Assembly (NCBI GenBank): GCA_029204225.1
Contig: CM055106.1
Span: forward strand, 19,294,149-19,358,148
DNA from: Diphasiastrum complanatum
Taxonomy: Eukaryota; Streptophyta; Lycopodiopsida; Lycopodiales; Lycopodiaceae
Length of the DNA: 64,000 nt
Direction: 5' to 3'
The notes below the pieces were generated by a model that searched no databases, had not been told where the DNA came from, and saw nothing but the letters and a program-made list of their open reading frames with translations. Position 1 is the first letter of the stretch, and each line of letters starts with the position of its first letter. Position numbers and translations under genes: made by a program. Of this stretch, positions 29,901 to 44,900 are shown piece by piece.

Positions 29901-32900
29901 GTCTTATTTCTTAGTAGAGGAATATTCTACTTCAAGAACCAGATTCTTCCTGTCATTCATGTCCCGAACACTAATTAATATCATACAATTTCGATAACTT
30001 CGAGCAGTCAGACTATACAGTCAGATTCAGAAGAAGATCAAGAAGCTGCAACTCAGGAGCAGCCGACACAATCAAATTTCGCAACTAAAAGCACCTCCTA
30101 GAAGGTCGACAAGAATTCAAACTCAGCCTATTCGATTCACTGATGAGTATGCTCACTACCTTTTACAGGAACCAATCACAGTCGAAGAAGCACTATCACA
30201 GGCCGATTCAGATCTCTGGAAGGAAGTTATGGATAAAGAATACAACTCGCTGATCAAAAACAACTCTTGGACTATCACTAAGTTGCGTGTAGGCAGAAAG
30301 GTTATCGACTGCAAGTGGATCTTCAAGATTAAGTACAAAGCAAATGGCAGTATTGAAAGAAGAAAGGCTTGACTAGTGGCAAGGGGATTTTCCAAGATTC
30401 CTAATATTGACTACTTCGAAACATTCAACCCGGTAGTCAAGCACTCTTCTATCCGATTACTACTATCGTATGCTGCTGCAGCCAACCTTGAGGTACATCA
30501 ATTAGATGTACAAACAACATTCCTCAATGGAGTTATATAAGAGGACATCTATATGATCCAGCCATAAGGCTACGTCCTCAACGGTAAAGAAGATCTAGTA
30601 TGTAAAATCCATAAGGTGTTGTATGGCCTAAAACAATCTTCAAGAGCATGGTTTCATCGGATCAACTCATTCCTGGCAAACCTACGGGAAGCTCATTATT
30701 GTCTCGGCATCCAAATCCACAGAAACGGGAACAAGACGCTCCTCTTTTTGACACTATCTTTCTAAATTCGATATCTTGAATTGCATGCTTGTACATTCTC
30801 CTATGGTTCAAGGTCTTAAACTATCGAAAGAGAAACGCTCTCAAACCAAAGAGGAGAAGGACGAAATGAAGGGATATCCATATCAGTCAATTATCGGATC
30901 CCTCATGTATGCAATGATTTCCACTAGGCCCGATCTTGCATACGTTGTCAGCTCTTTGAGCCAATATATGGTGAATCTTGGAATGATCCACTAGAAGGCT
31001 CTATTAAGAGTCATAAGATATGTTCAAGCCACTATCGACCTTCTGCAGAAACAGACATGTTTTTGAACAGTCTGCAAAAATACACGAAAATCGCAAACAG
31101 GTATCTGCTCGACAAAACCTACTCTCATACAATTGTCAAACCTACTCAAATCGACAACTGTCAAAGCCAATCTTGAACTTATTGTCGAATCTTCCTTCGA
31201 AGGAAATTGTTGAAGCCATTATTCGATTATATATTTTCACGACCCCGTGATTTCCACAAAATCTCCAACAGAATAAGATTCTCCCATAGAGCAACAGCTA
31301 ACAGCAGAATGTAGTGCCTTAATCTATCTTGTAAATGTATCAGTTTAGCATTCTTTTGATTGTACAACTACCATGTATAAATAGTCGGTAGTGCATCAAT
31401 GTACAAGTTAATCGGTTAATTAGCGAATCAGAAAATTGTTCCGCGACACTGCGAACTAATTTGAAACAGAGCGCCTTATCTCTCTTTGATTTCCAAAGTA
31501 TCGTATCAGAGAGATCGTGCATCTGATTGCATTCGGACATGTACGCACTTTCGACTTAATTTAACTCATTCCAGTATACTGAATATTGTCGTGCCGTGTC
31601 GTTTGTATTATTTTCTGTTTTCGTCTGAGTCAATTTTGCAGACATTTAATTCGTAGATTGAATTTCCAATTGTTCTTATGGCTGATAGTGTATGTCGATA
31701 GTGCTGCTCTTGATCTGACTTGATATCACAATTCCACAATTGAATGATTTTGTGTGTCTATGGAATCCATAGTTCAAATTCTCACGACTTCGAAGCTTGG
31801 ATTAAGTAGAGTTACCATTGAATTGCCGATGAAAGCTCGTATCCGATAGACATAGTTCATGCACTGAGGAATTCATCCATCACATTCGAATTCCCAACGA
31901 TGGTCTTCACCACTTCTAGAGCTTTCATGTAGCGTCAAGAGCTCAGTCTCGATGGTCAGCTTCTAGAGGTGGTCTCCTCATACACTTACTTGGGGATACT
32001 ATTCTCTGGGCCTACATTCAGCATGCGATAGGCAGCTACCACTCAACTTGGAAAGGGACGGGCCTCCCTTGTGCAGCTAGAGTGATTCAAAAGTCCATTC
32101 GAGATGCTTGGAGTAAGTGTAGACTTTAATTAGATGAGTAGCATTTCATATGATGGTATCCAATCCCCCAAGAGAATCAACTCTACTTCGAAGGAATTAT
32201 ATGAAACCAGTCTGATCATCTAATCTACAAAAAGCCTATGGATTTTTATATCATGGCACAACCAAAGTAAGGGGCCTTTTGAAGCAATTGATAAATTTGA
32301 TGCAATTGATATACTTGTACTTGGCCAATATTTTCCAAAAAACGATCACCCAAAAGGAAAGCGACATCTATTTGTATAGGTGGAGCTGCAAACTCGGCAA
32401 GGAGGATCTCATGTGGAACAGAGGGCTTTTCCTGAATCATACGAGCTAACATGCTAGTCTGTAGTCTCGAGATATTGGATCAGGGTGAGGAGGGAAGTCT
32501 AGTACACCATTTCTTTGCTGCAGGGGTGACAATGGTTCTTGCTTAGTTATCAATATGCTCCTTTGTGCCTCTATATTAGCCAAGCTTTTCATACTTGTTA
32601 GCAAGTCAAATATCAAGTTTTCCAAAACCTACTTAGCCAATAATTGCACACCATTCATCCACTCAATAGACAACAACTCAATGCACAAATGTGAAAAAGA
32701 AACATAGGGCTTACATGGCTATTGATAAAGTGCGTTGCAAGCCCACAACCAATCATATCTCCTCCATCCAATCGTTCTCCAGTAAGGGCTAGATACTCTC
32801 CTACATAAACATAAAGATCCAAGTTTCAATGTGACAAATAAAAAGAACTCATAGTTCATCCCAATAAGCGATTGCACATAAAAATATCAAAGCTTACCAA

Positions 32901-35900
32901 CAAGCTTCAGCTTATGATAGAGTGATGGTCAACACTCGTGTGTAGTAGTACACAATTTTACAATATGTATTAGCAGCAAAATAAGAGAGGACAAGAAAGG
33001 AATGATAAAGCTTAGACACATAGTTTCAAGCAGTTCTATTTGATTTAAGTTGCTGTGTGAAGTACCTGCTTATCTAGCTATAGCATATGATTCTATATTA
33101 AAACTAGTCAATATATTGGATCTTGTAGCTTTTATTCCATGATGCTACAAAATGTCACATCAAAGGATCTAGAAATTGCCATGAAGTGATCAAAGACACA
33201 TCCACCCACATGCAAACATTGTAGAATAGAACTTTGATCAAATGTCCAACTTGCATATCAAAAAAAAAAATCTAGTTTGTAGAACCTACTACAAAGCAGC
33301 AGTTATAAAGAGTTCTCCCTCAAAGCTCTCAAACTATGATCAACTACTACCAAAACAGGAGGAGATAATGTCAATTTATATTGTGGGCCTCCATTTATGG
33401 TTAGGGAATGTCCCCTTTCTGAGCTACATTCTATCAAAAGGTTAAAATTTGCCCATGTGGCTTGTCTCTGCGAAATGGGTACTAGTGATCAAATGAACCA
33501 AATGAAATAAATTAGGTTCTTTAGGAGTTCTCATGTACCATAAAACAACAATGCAAGGCTCTGATTACCTATCATATTCTTCTATATCCCTCTCTCATTG
33601 AAAAATGAAAATTGTAACTGTCCACTATAAGAAAAATGGCTAAATCACCAATTTGTGGTGAATTCGTGAATGAATGTGAATGGCAAGTCCACTAGTTTGA
33701 TATCACATGCTTGCAACTGGCATAGAAGTATTGGGTCCCATTGAGAGATGGTTGAACTGATCTCCTCAAAATGTCAGAGTTGCCAAGTCGAAGTGTCTTA
33801 TGTTGTATGGGCTGCTTGATCCAGCATGTTGGTCTAAAAATTTTAGCAAATCCCACACACCTGCCTACGTGTCAGGGTCCTGCCAAGTAGCAAAAGTTGG
33901 TGGTAAGTTACATGCATCACATGCTAGCTTAGGATGTGTCGAGGTTTAGTGGGGCTTGAGAGAGTTTAAGTGCGAGCCTTAAAGATGTATTTCTCATTCA
34001 TTGCTATGCAGGAACAGTTGCAAGAAGACTTGCAAGAGTGCTCTCTTAAGGTGTTACCATTGTACTTTGTAAAGAGAACAATAAACTGAAGTCTTTCCAT
34101 CTATCTTGAGTATTGTTAGTACTAGATCATTTCAATAGGTACTCAAGTGGCGGATTTCAATGATTCTGCGAAGAATTGACTATCAGATGTTCATGTGCAT
34201 GAACTCCTTGCTATTTGGTGTTCCAACGCCCATTTGTTGTGAAGAAGCAAATGTTGCTTCCATCAAAGATTTGAAGCTGCAAAAGTATTATGTGAGAACC
34301 ACAAATAAAGTGGTGAACTGGCTGCAAAAAAAGGAAAAGTCCTTTTAGATGTGTTGCGTTATAGACAATTTGGAAAGAATTACTGAAGCCATATACTAAT
34401 TACAAAAGTTCACATAGCATTGTTGGAGGAAAGTGGAGAAATATGGTCTCATTCCTTCCACATGGCAACATAGACTTTGAAATTAGGCCAAGTTTAGACG
34501 TCATTATGATAAGACATTCTTGAGCAATGGTTTGGTGAGAAGATCTGCAACACAATTTGAAGATCCAACATGCTCCAATAAGATCTCTCTCCCAATGACT
34601 TTTTCTCTTACAAAATAATGAGCTACCTCGATGTGTTTGCTCCTTGCATGGAACACAGGATTATTTGCAAGAGCCTGAGCTGAAATGTTATCATTCTTGA
34701 TAATTGGAAAGTCTTCATCTCCATAACACTTTAGCTCCAAAAGTAAACCTCCTTTGTTGTGGTTATAAGAGATTTGTACTCAGCTTCACAGGATGATAAG
34801 GATATAGTTGCTTGCTTCTTTGATAGCCAAGAAACTAAGTTCCCTCCAAGAAAAATTGTGTAAGCACTTGTGGATTTTCTATCCAACCCGTCTCCTGCAA
34901 AGTCTAAATCTGAAAAAGCAACCAAAGTCAGATCTTCTCCTTTGTAGATTAATCCATAGTCTAAGGTAGAAGATATATACCTCAAGATTCTTTTAGCCAG
35001 TGATATATCTTTGGATCCTGCATGTGTTGACTTAGCTTATGCACACTAAAGCTTAGATCAAGCCTAGTCACTGTTAACCATATAAGTGAGCCAATAAGAC
35101 TCCTATAAAGAGTGATGTCCACAAAGGATTTTTCATCATCTTTCATAGGAACTTTTACAATGTGCTCCATTGGTGTATCTATGCCTTTACAATTTTCCAT
35201 TTGGAATTTCTTGAGCATGGAAAGTGCATATCTACTTTGACTTATAAAGGCTTGACCTTTCCAAAAATCTATTTCAAGGCCTAAAATATAGTGAAGAACT
35301 CCTAAGTCCTGCATCTTAAACTCACTACTAAGTGCATGCTTAGTTTCTTCAACTAGCTTCTCATTATTTCCACAACGAATGATATCATCTACATAGATGA
35401 GAAGAATAATTACAAAGTTATTTACAAACTTATAATACAGAGAGGGGTCATATTCACTAAGACAAAATCCGAGTGATATGAGATAGGAGTTGAGCCTTGC
35501 ATATCAAGACCTTGGTGCTTGTTTTAGTCCATAGAGACTTTTGAACAAAAGACAAACTTTTGATTTTTCACCTTCTTTCACAAAACCAGGAGGTTGCTCC
35601 ATGTAAATCTCCTCCTCAAGGTAACCATTGAGAAAGGCATTAGAAACATCAAGCTGAAACATTCTCCAATTGTGAAAACATGCAAGAGATATGAGTATTC
35701 TGATTGTTACCATTTTTGCAACTGGTGCAAAGGTGTCTTCATAGTCAAGACCTTTGAGTAGCCTTTGGCAGAAAGGCTTGCTTTATATTTATTGATAGAT
35801 CCATCATTATTATACTTGATTCTGAAAACCCACTTACATCCAATCACATGCATGTTGTTTGGTGGCTCCACAAGCTCCCATGTGTTGTTTGACATCAAGG

Positions 35901-38900
35901 ATTCAAACTCTTGGGTCATTGCTTCAACCCACATCTTGGATTGAAGTGCTTCTTGGACATCTTTAGGCTCTTCATCTGATATGAAGAGAGCATAATAGGA
36001 AGTTTCACCTTCCACTTGCCTTCCTTCCTCATCATATGTGAGCCTTCTTGGCTCAGATCTTTCTCTTGTTCATCTTCTTGGTGTAGGTGCTTGAAGTTGC
36101 TCCTCCTCAAGCCTTGGCCTCACCACTTCTTGAGCAGCATCAAGATTGATGATTGTAGATGTTGCATGAGACTCCTTGATCTGTGCTTCATCCAAGTTAA
36201 ACTTCTGATCTTCATGAAATATCACATCTCTACTAACAACATTCTTGTCAGCAGAGGAAAGATATACTTTGTATGCTTTTTTAGTAGATGCATATCCTAC
36301 AAAAATTCCTTTAACAGCACTAGGATCTTCCTTCTTCCTAGTCTCTAAAGGTACATGCACAAAGCATACACAGCCAAAGATCCTAAGATGATCTACCTTA
36401 GGCTTTTTCTTATACAACATCTCAAATGGTGTTCTTCCTTCTATTGCAAGATTAGGAAGCCTATTACAAAGATAGTTTGCACATGCAACTGCTTCTCCCC
36501 AAAATTCTTTAGGTAGATCAGCTTCTAGCCTAATGGCTTTTGCACATTCACACAAAGTTCTATTTTCTCTCTCAGCAACTCCATTTTGCTGAGGAGTATA
36601 AGAACAAGAAAATTCTCTTTGTATTCCCTCTCTCTCACAAAAGTCTTTAAACTTATTGGAGGTGTATTCTCCTCCACTATCACTTCTCAAAGCTTTCAAC
36701 TTGAAAGAAAACTGCTTTTCTACATAAGCTTTGAAAGTAAGGAAAACATCATAAACCATGGCTTTAGAAGACAGCATATAGATCCAAGAATATCTTGTAT
36801 AATCATCTACAAAGGAAACAAAGCAATTTGCTCCTCCTTTGCTCTTGGTTGAAGAGAAATGAACATCAGAGTGCACGAGTTCAAATGGTTGCTTTGTTTT
36901 GATGCTTGATCTAGGAAAAGGCCTTCTGTGTGATTTTGCCAAAACACAAGCTTCACAAGGTTGAAGCTCCTTTGACAGTGTCTTTGGTAGTCCAACAAGT
37001 TTTCCTTTCTTGACCATAGATTGCATGGCTTTGAAATTGGGATGTCCCAATCTCTCATGCCACAGATCCTCCTGAAGAACCTTGGTCTCATAAGCAATAT
37101 TTGAAATGTTAGCACTCTCCCTAGAATCTAGTTTGCACAACTTTCCAATTCTAGATCCTCTAGCAATAACTTCATTTTCTCTTGAGATTATACACCTGTC
37201 AACTTGAAACTTGACATCCAATCCACTATCAAACAACTGTCCTACACTAATGAGATTTTTGGTTAGTCTAGGTACATAAAGTACATCATGCAAGCAAAAA
37301 GATTTTGAACCAAACACAGTTGCTGAGGCGATGTCTACTCCTGATGTTGACCAGTGGAAAGCAGCAATGGACACCGAATTCGATTCTCTTATGGAGAATC
37401 AAACATGGACACTCACTGAGCTGCCAAAGGATCGGAAACCAATTCCATGCAAATGGATATTCAAGGCAAAGTACGACGCTGAAGGAGGCTAAATCGTTAC
37501 AAGGCTAGGCTAGTCGCCAAAGGCTTTTCCCAGATTCCAGATGGAAGGCTAAATCGTTACAAGGCCAGGCTAGTCGCCAAACCTTCAGCCCGGTCGTCAA
37601 ACATACTTCGATCTGCCTACTCCTCTCCTTTGCAGCTGCAGGAGATCTCAAAGTTCATCTGATGGATGTCTAGATCGCTTTCCATCGAAGAGAAAATCTA
37701 TATGACACAACCAGAGGGATACGAACTCAACGGCAAGCAACAGCACCTTGTATACAGAATTCACAAGGCGCTCTACGGGCAGAAACAATCACCCAGAGGT
37801 TCCAAAAGATCAATACATTTCTGATTGAAAATGGTTTTATTCCAAACTCAACAGACTCGAATGTTTACTTCAAATCTGTATCAGAATACTTCATCATCAT
37901 CACTCTCTACGTAGATGATACACTCTTATTCAGTAATAATCCGAATCTGATGAAGGATACAAAATGCATGCTGGCCCAGGAATACAAGATGACTGACATG
38001 GGTCCAGCCCACTATTGTCTCGGAATCCAAATTCAACGAGATCGACCCAGCAGACTGATCTCTATCAGTTAGCAACGATATCTCAACAACGAGCTAGAAA
38101 AGTATGGAATGGCCAACTGCAAACCCAGTCACTTTCCACTAGACCCTGGACTAAAACTATCAAAGGAACGGTCTCCTCAAACTGAGGTAGTAAAGGAGGA
38201 GATGAAGCGCTACGCGTTTCAATCCATCATCAGCTCACTGATGTACGCAATGATCTGCATGCGACCAGACCTTGCATATTCGATCAGTACGCTCAGCCAG
38301 TTCCTTTCAAATCCAGGCATAGCTCATTGGAAAGCGCTAACAAAGGTCATGAAGTACATACAAGCAACGACAACTCTCAGCATCTGCTATGGAGGCAGCC
38401 AAACTGCCAATATCCTTAAAGCCTACACAGATACGGATTGGGCAGGAGATGTCGACACCAGAAAATTAACTTCTGGATTTGTATTTCTATACAACCTAGG
38501 CCCAATCTCATGGAACAGCCGGAAGCAGACCTCAGTTGCATTATCATCTACAGAATCTGAATACATAACTGCCACAAATGCAACCAAAGAGGCGATCTGG
38601 CTTAGGCAACTACTTGCAGACCTCAATCTTGCACAACCACTTCCTACAACAATCTATTGTGACAATCAAAGCACAATAGCGCCCTCAATCCAAGATTTCA
38701 CTCTCGAAGCAAACATATTGAAATCAGGTATCATTACCTTAGAGAGAAAGTGCACAGTAAGGAAGTAGAATTGACCTTCTACAGAACAAATTACATGGCA
38801 GCAAGATTACTTCACAAAGGCTCTATCAAAAGAGCAACATCTCAGATTTAACGATATGTTAAATCTGAAGATCAAAGTTTTTCAGGATCCACATTAAGGG

Positions 38901-41900
38901 GGAGTGTTAGATTTCTTATGCTCAACCTTAAACAAATCGTTCAAGTAATGATCCATGTTATATCCATGCCTTTCCAACCCTCATCCAAATGTCGCACTTG
39001 AGTCAGATCTCAAGGATGGCCAGATTCTACTACGAGGCATATGGTAATCATCTTGGAACGCACTTGAATGTATCATAGCGAGGAAACATGCACTTTCTAT
39101 TGATGTTTAAAATAGTAGAGAGTATGGCTCCAGCCTTCAAATAAACAATGAATGCATAGCAATTTGTGAAGTAAAATTTCTTAGGCTTCATAGGCTTTTT
39201 CCATCAATTTATTAAAGATTATGCCAAGCTTGCATTACCCTTAACAAGTATTTTTAAGGCACTGAAAAAACTTAGCAGCTATAGGAAAATTAGTCCGCCA
39301 AGGCAATGGACTAATGAAATGAATGGAATCTTTGAAGCCTTGAAATATTGCATGTCTCCATGCCTGTACTAGATGATCAATCCAAACAAATTGTATTTTG
39401 TTAAGACAGATGCTAATGACTATGTTGTAGGCATAGTAGCAACCGAACTCGTTTCAAACACGTTTGAACTTTTTTGTCAGCTTCTATTATTTTGGAAAAT
39501 AAAATCCATTTTTACTTCTAGTTGTGTTGCAACAATGTCATAAGGTTGTGCATGTTCTTATGCTCCTTAATGTAGTTTGTCTTTTAGTATATAACAAGTA
39601 ATGACCAATTTTTCCTACAAAATATAAAAGAAATTCTAATTAGTGAAAGTCCTAAAAATGAAAAAGTTTTCAAATGTTTGGTTGATTTATCCAAACATTT
39701 GAAACGTTTGGTTGCTACCATGGTTGTAGGAGCAATCCTTTGCCAAGATAATAGACAATTTACTTTTGAGAGCAAAAAGCTCAATGTAGATATTCTACAT
39801 ATGAAAGGAACTTTGTGCATCACACCTTGAAAAATTCGAGACATTATTTGTAAAACTTAAAATTTACTATGACGGCGAATTACTAGTCCCTTAAATATAT
39901 TTGTGGCATTGTAGACCTGAGAAGACGAAAGGCCATATGGTTGGAATCATTCGAAGAGTACAAGTTTGATACTAACTACCAATAGAAAACTATGCCACTA
40001 AAACCTTGGGCCAGATTGGAAAGGCTAATCGATTATGCTTTGCTGAGATCAAAATCGATATGTATCTCTTCCCATCTTTGTTGGAGTGCTAGGTATTTTG
40101 GTCATATTTGGCAAAGAGGTCTTGGCATTGGAGTGCAAGACTACAAGATATCTCGAGACAAAAAGATATGGTTAGAATATTCCATTAGAAATGGTTTACT
40201 TTCTTTAATTGGAAAAGTGTATGTGTCGGACAGAGAGATTATTAGGGCCCAAATTTTGCATGAATGTCATGATAGGCTGAACAAAGGTCACCTTGCAAAC
40301 AAAGGACCACTTGGCCTTGTTAAGAGAAATTTCTATTGGCTAAAAATGAAAGGTCGTGTGGAGTTGACATGCTAACCAAGATAGCGCAGCTTATTCCAAC
40401 AAACAAAATGTCAAAGGTTTGGAGCTCGCTCAACTTTTGTCTAAGGGGTATTCAAGCTGCATGGTTTGCCAAATGATCTTGCTGGTGATTGTGATTCCAA
40501 GTTCACTAACAGGTTTCTGGCAATCGGTCTTCGAAAGACCAAAAACTACTATTAGTCTCTTATCTCATGATCACTCGAAATCCAATGAGAAGACCGAATG
40601 TGCCAACCAATCAATGGAAGATACACTTTGAGCATATGTTTCCATACAACAATCACATTGGGAGAAGTACCTTCCAATGATTGGATTCGCATAAAATAGT
40701 GCAAACGCTTGTCCTTTCCACCCAGTTGTTAGAGAAAATCATGGATGTATGACATCATCAACTGACAAACCATTTGGTTTTTGAATACTCAAGAGGGATG
40801 GAGTGTTATGTAATGTAACAATATGCCTAAGGTGACGACCTCATTAAGAGGCTAAACATTGGTCTAGTGTTATCGACAATTTTTATTGCACATGTCAATA
40901 TCCGTTGTTTCCTCATGTCGCAGACCTAGGCATGGACCGTGCTTGAGGTGAGACCTACATGTACTATGCATATAGAGGTAGGAGAGCCTTTATCATTCAA
41001 TTAGTCTATTCGGGAGTTGGTATATGCATTTGAGCTGCATGTTTGCATTTTTTATCAGCACGTTCGTTAATTCATCTAGGTGCCAATAGTTCTCTTCATC
41101 TAATGTAGTGTGCAATCCCTACCCTGATGACTTGATGTTCTATATTCAAATTTCAGCCATCTTTATATTATAATGACAAATAGGTCGTGAAGATGTCGCA
41201 TAATAATATAGTCCAAAATATACACAAAGTGGACATGGGGGTCTCAAATTGGCTAGCCAAAATTTAGACTCATACTCCAATGTAGAGGCAAGTTATATAG
41301 CCTTTGCAAGCATGGTAGCCTGAAAGATCCCACATCATACCTCAAAGGCCCTATAAAGCAGTACTATATCAAGGACTAATCTCTTAAATTCTAAGATCTA
41401 GAACTTAAGCCATTCTCCCTTAAATTACGATATTTTGAAAAACCTAGCCAAGAAGAAGTATAAAACAATTCCAAGTCTATACTTGAACTTGCTAATATAA
41501 TACGATCAAAAAAAACTAGAACTTAAGTTCTATCATTTGCCTCATGAATCAAAGATTGACATTTTCAATTGGAATCTCTCTAATGGCTCTCTTTAGGTTC
41601 CTTTGGAATTTCAGTCTAAGAAATAATTTCCTATAAGATTTATCTTGGAAGTTGGTCCCTACAAATAAATCAATGATAGATACATAACGATAAAGTCTCC
41701 TTTGGTTTCTCCAACACGCATGTGTTAGCACTAGACTTATATTTGTGGCCAAAGTCTAGTAGATGTAGCCTCAACTCACAACTATAAAATTAGTGCGTTG
41801 TGTGGATGGATAGAAAAGGTTCCTTAAAAAGCCACACAAATCAGTGAGACTATCTCCAACAAATCAAGTAAGACCTAATTGGGACCAATTAACTGAACAA

Positions 41901-44900
41901 AAAGACAACATGCACAACATGCACACATATGTAGGATACAGGATCTTCCAAACTAGAATTGAGAAACACTTAAGTCTAGTAAGAAGCTAGCACTAAGAAA
42001 AATAAACCACCATAGGTGATTACAAAGGATGTTGAATAGGATGTACAATAATACTTTCCCAAAAAATAACAACTTTCAAAGGAGGTGTCTGCATGTGAAA
42101 ATTGTGAAACTCACCTAGAAACCCTGGCAAACGTGACAAAAAAAATGATGCACCCGCATCAGGATGGAATCCTATGCATGCTTCTGGCATTGCAAATATC
42201 TGCAAATTATTTGCAATTTTGAAACGATAGGCATATCAATTCCCAAACTTTTGAAAATGGTCAAACCATCTTTGCCCTTCTCATGCATTTATATTACAAG
42301 GATAAATGATATTCAATACATTAACTGAAAGAAAATGAGGTTTTAATAATTGAAAACTTTAAACTTTAGTACAAAGTGAAAAATCTCTAATTCGAATCTC
42401 AAATTACAAATACCGTGCCCCTGCCTGTCCTAAAGCCACGTGAAATGTCTAAAAAACTTGGGATTTTTTGTATAAAAAGAATGAAGTCAAAAAGGGTAGA
42501 AGAACTAACTCCCCAATTCATGACTATTACCTTGTTAGCTTCAAAAAAGAAAAGAGAGGGAAACATACATAGGAAATAAAAGTAGGGAAATTACATGGAT
42601 TTGTTTGAATGAAGCTTTTTGATGTTATTCAAAGTGATTAACATGATTTTGTTTATAGTTCAATCATGTACATCACTACAAAACATAAATGCACCACTTT
42701 AGTAAAGTACACATGGTACAATGGTTAAGTAGTTATCTCGATGTTAAGCCAAGGATAATGCATGAAGATAAAATGAAAGACCTGAAATTTTTAGCTTTAT
42801 GGAGTCCACCCACAATGATCATCACCTCCATCATGCCTAGCATGGACTATATACTACAACCATAGATACTCCTTATGAACCTTCTGGTTTGGAACGGATG
42901 GGACGGAAAGGGTTTCGTAATTACGAAATGTAAATTAGATTTCTTCTATTTTCCCTTCGAAAAAATTCCTTACCGAAAAAAAAATTCAATTGTAATTTTG
43001 GAAGTCGACTTCCTTTCGGGCCTTGGGGCCACAACAACTTATGCTCAAAATTTCCACTGTTTATAAAAATTGAATCTGAATATAAGCCATTTGAAAGCAA
43101 ACAAAACTAGCAAGTATTTTTTTATGTATTTTTGTTTTTATAGTCTAGTTCATTCCCTACTTTTCTCTAATTTACAAAAATATTTTTAAAAAAAAGCACT
43201 CCGGAAAAAAAAAAAAAAAAAAAGGTTAGGTCACATTTTAAAATAGAACGTGTTCGGAATGTTGAAACATGTTCTATAATCTTGTGTTCACCCAAACTAT
43301 GAATGGCAAACATATGATTTTTCTCTTTCCTTGGGCAAATCGACATAGTTATCGTTATTGAAGGTTTTAGGCATAGAAACACCGTGCTACATTAATTTCT
43401 GGATTCAAGCATCATATTATTCGATTATCAGGTAAATAGCTCCTCCAGCCCAATCACCATCCACACTAAGCACCTGAAAAGAGTTTAATTCTCATGCAAT
43501 ATCATAAAATCAATCCAAAAAGGATGTGAATGGATCCACTGGCTTTTCATTTCATAAGATGCTGATTAAAGAAAAACTAGCAATATCCAATATGGTAGTT
43601 AAACTAAATCAAATCATGCATCTCATGGCTTTGATATCCTCTCCATGTGGTTGGTTCAACACCACTCAGCCACAAGAATAGGACATACACAACACGTAGT
43701 AAGAAACTAATAGCATCCAAGGTGGACATTGCATAAACCCTAAAAATATTCATAATTCTCCAAAATTCTCAAAAATCAAATCAAACAAGCTAACATGGAG
43801 AAGTGAATAAAAATTTATATTTAACGAGCACTATAAACTACATCACCTTATGCGATAATTACCCATCATTTTTTCATGCATCTTACAATACACAAGCCCT
43901 AGCACAAATGACAGGTTTTCAACTTATGGATAGCAAAAATCTGCTCTCTATGCTTACCACGTTCAGGCTACATTCAAATCTACTTTGCGCATACATCATG
44001 AAACAATATAGTAATTAGACAAGGAGTAATCTTGAAGAAGCTATACAAGCTTCTCTTGAAGCTCACATCGCATAGTTGCAGCTCGCAATTCGGAATGTGA
44101 TCCAGATCGTGTTCTGGACATCAAGGTTAGGGTTTTTCAAAAAGCCACCCAAAAAAAAATGTTTCGTTGAAATATATTTTTAAGGAGAACTGTATAAAAA
44201 TTGGAAGTATGCTACTTTATTAGCAGTAGACTATTAAACAATTGCATATGTAAAAAGCGAAGTCTTCACTGCTTACTATTTTAACACTAGGCTGCTGCTA
44301 TCTGAATGTCAAGACAGCCTAGTGTTCCTAACATTTCGAGTTTTGACAAAACTTCGTGAAGTGAAATTCCCTTTTAGGGAGACCTCTACGACGAATCGGA
44401 CTCAATAATATTGTGGTCCTTTTCAGAAAGCATTGTTATAGACAGTTTGGTTTTTTTGAGATGTTGCATCCAAAACGCAGATGCAACATATCTCAATCCA
44501 CTGCATCAATGGTTGTAGTATCATAATGTAGAATTAAATACATAGATGTTATGTCTAGAATAATACCCGACATAACAAAAAAGACACGCAATTTTCAAAA
44601 CTATGGAGTCCAACCACAAAGTCTTTGACCATCAACTCCATGCATAGCATGAACCAAATGCTACAACATACCTACTCACGTCAAATTAAAGTGGTTTCAG
44701 AAGTTGCTAACTCATAAGACCTTGAAAACAATGTTTAAGAAAGGGATATAATAGTGCTAGAATCATAGGAAGCTTCAATGCAAACATAAACACCTTGAAC
44801 AATGTACTTCTCATCATAAAGTAGAAACAGGTCACATGGTCCTCACAAGTGTGGTAGGCTAAAGGAATGCCACATCATAATGTAAAGGCCCTCTTAATCA

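Noticed and set aside
31920-32480. Twin-priming product
   Set aside because: Twin priming puts the inverted 5' piece next to the 5' end of the 3' piece. Here the two pieces converge at their downstream ends.
42698-42760. tRNA-like TGGTACAATGGTTAAGTAG
   Set aside because: No matching B box or tail could be found, and the rest does not fold as a tRNA.
43440-43490. Additional exon VLSVDGDWAGGAIYL between exons c and d
   Set aside because: Exons c and d already join in phase with continuous family homology. The stretch matches nothing in HIBCH proteins.
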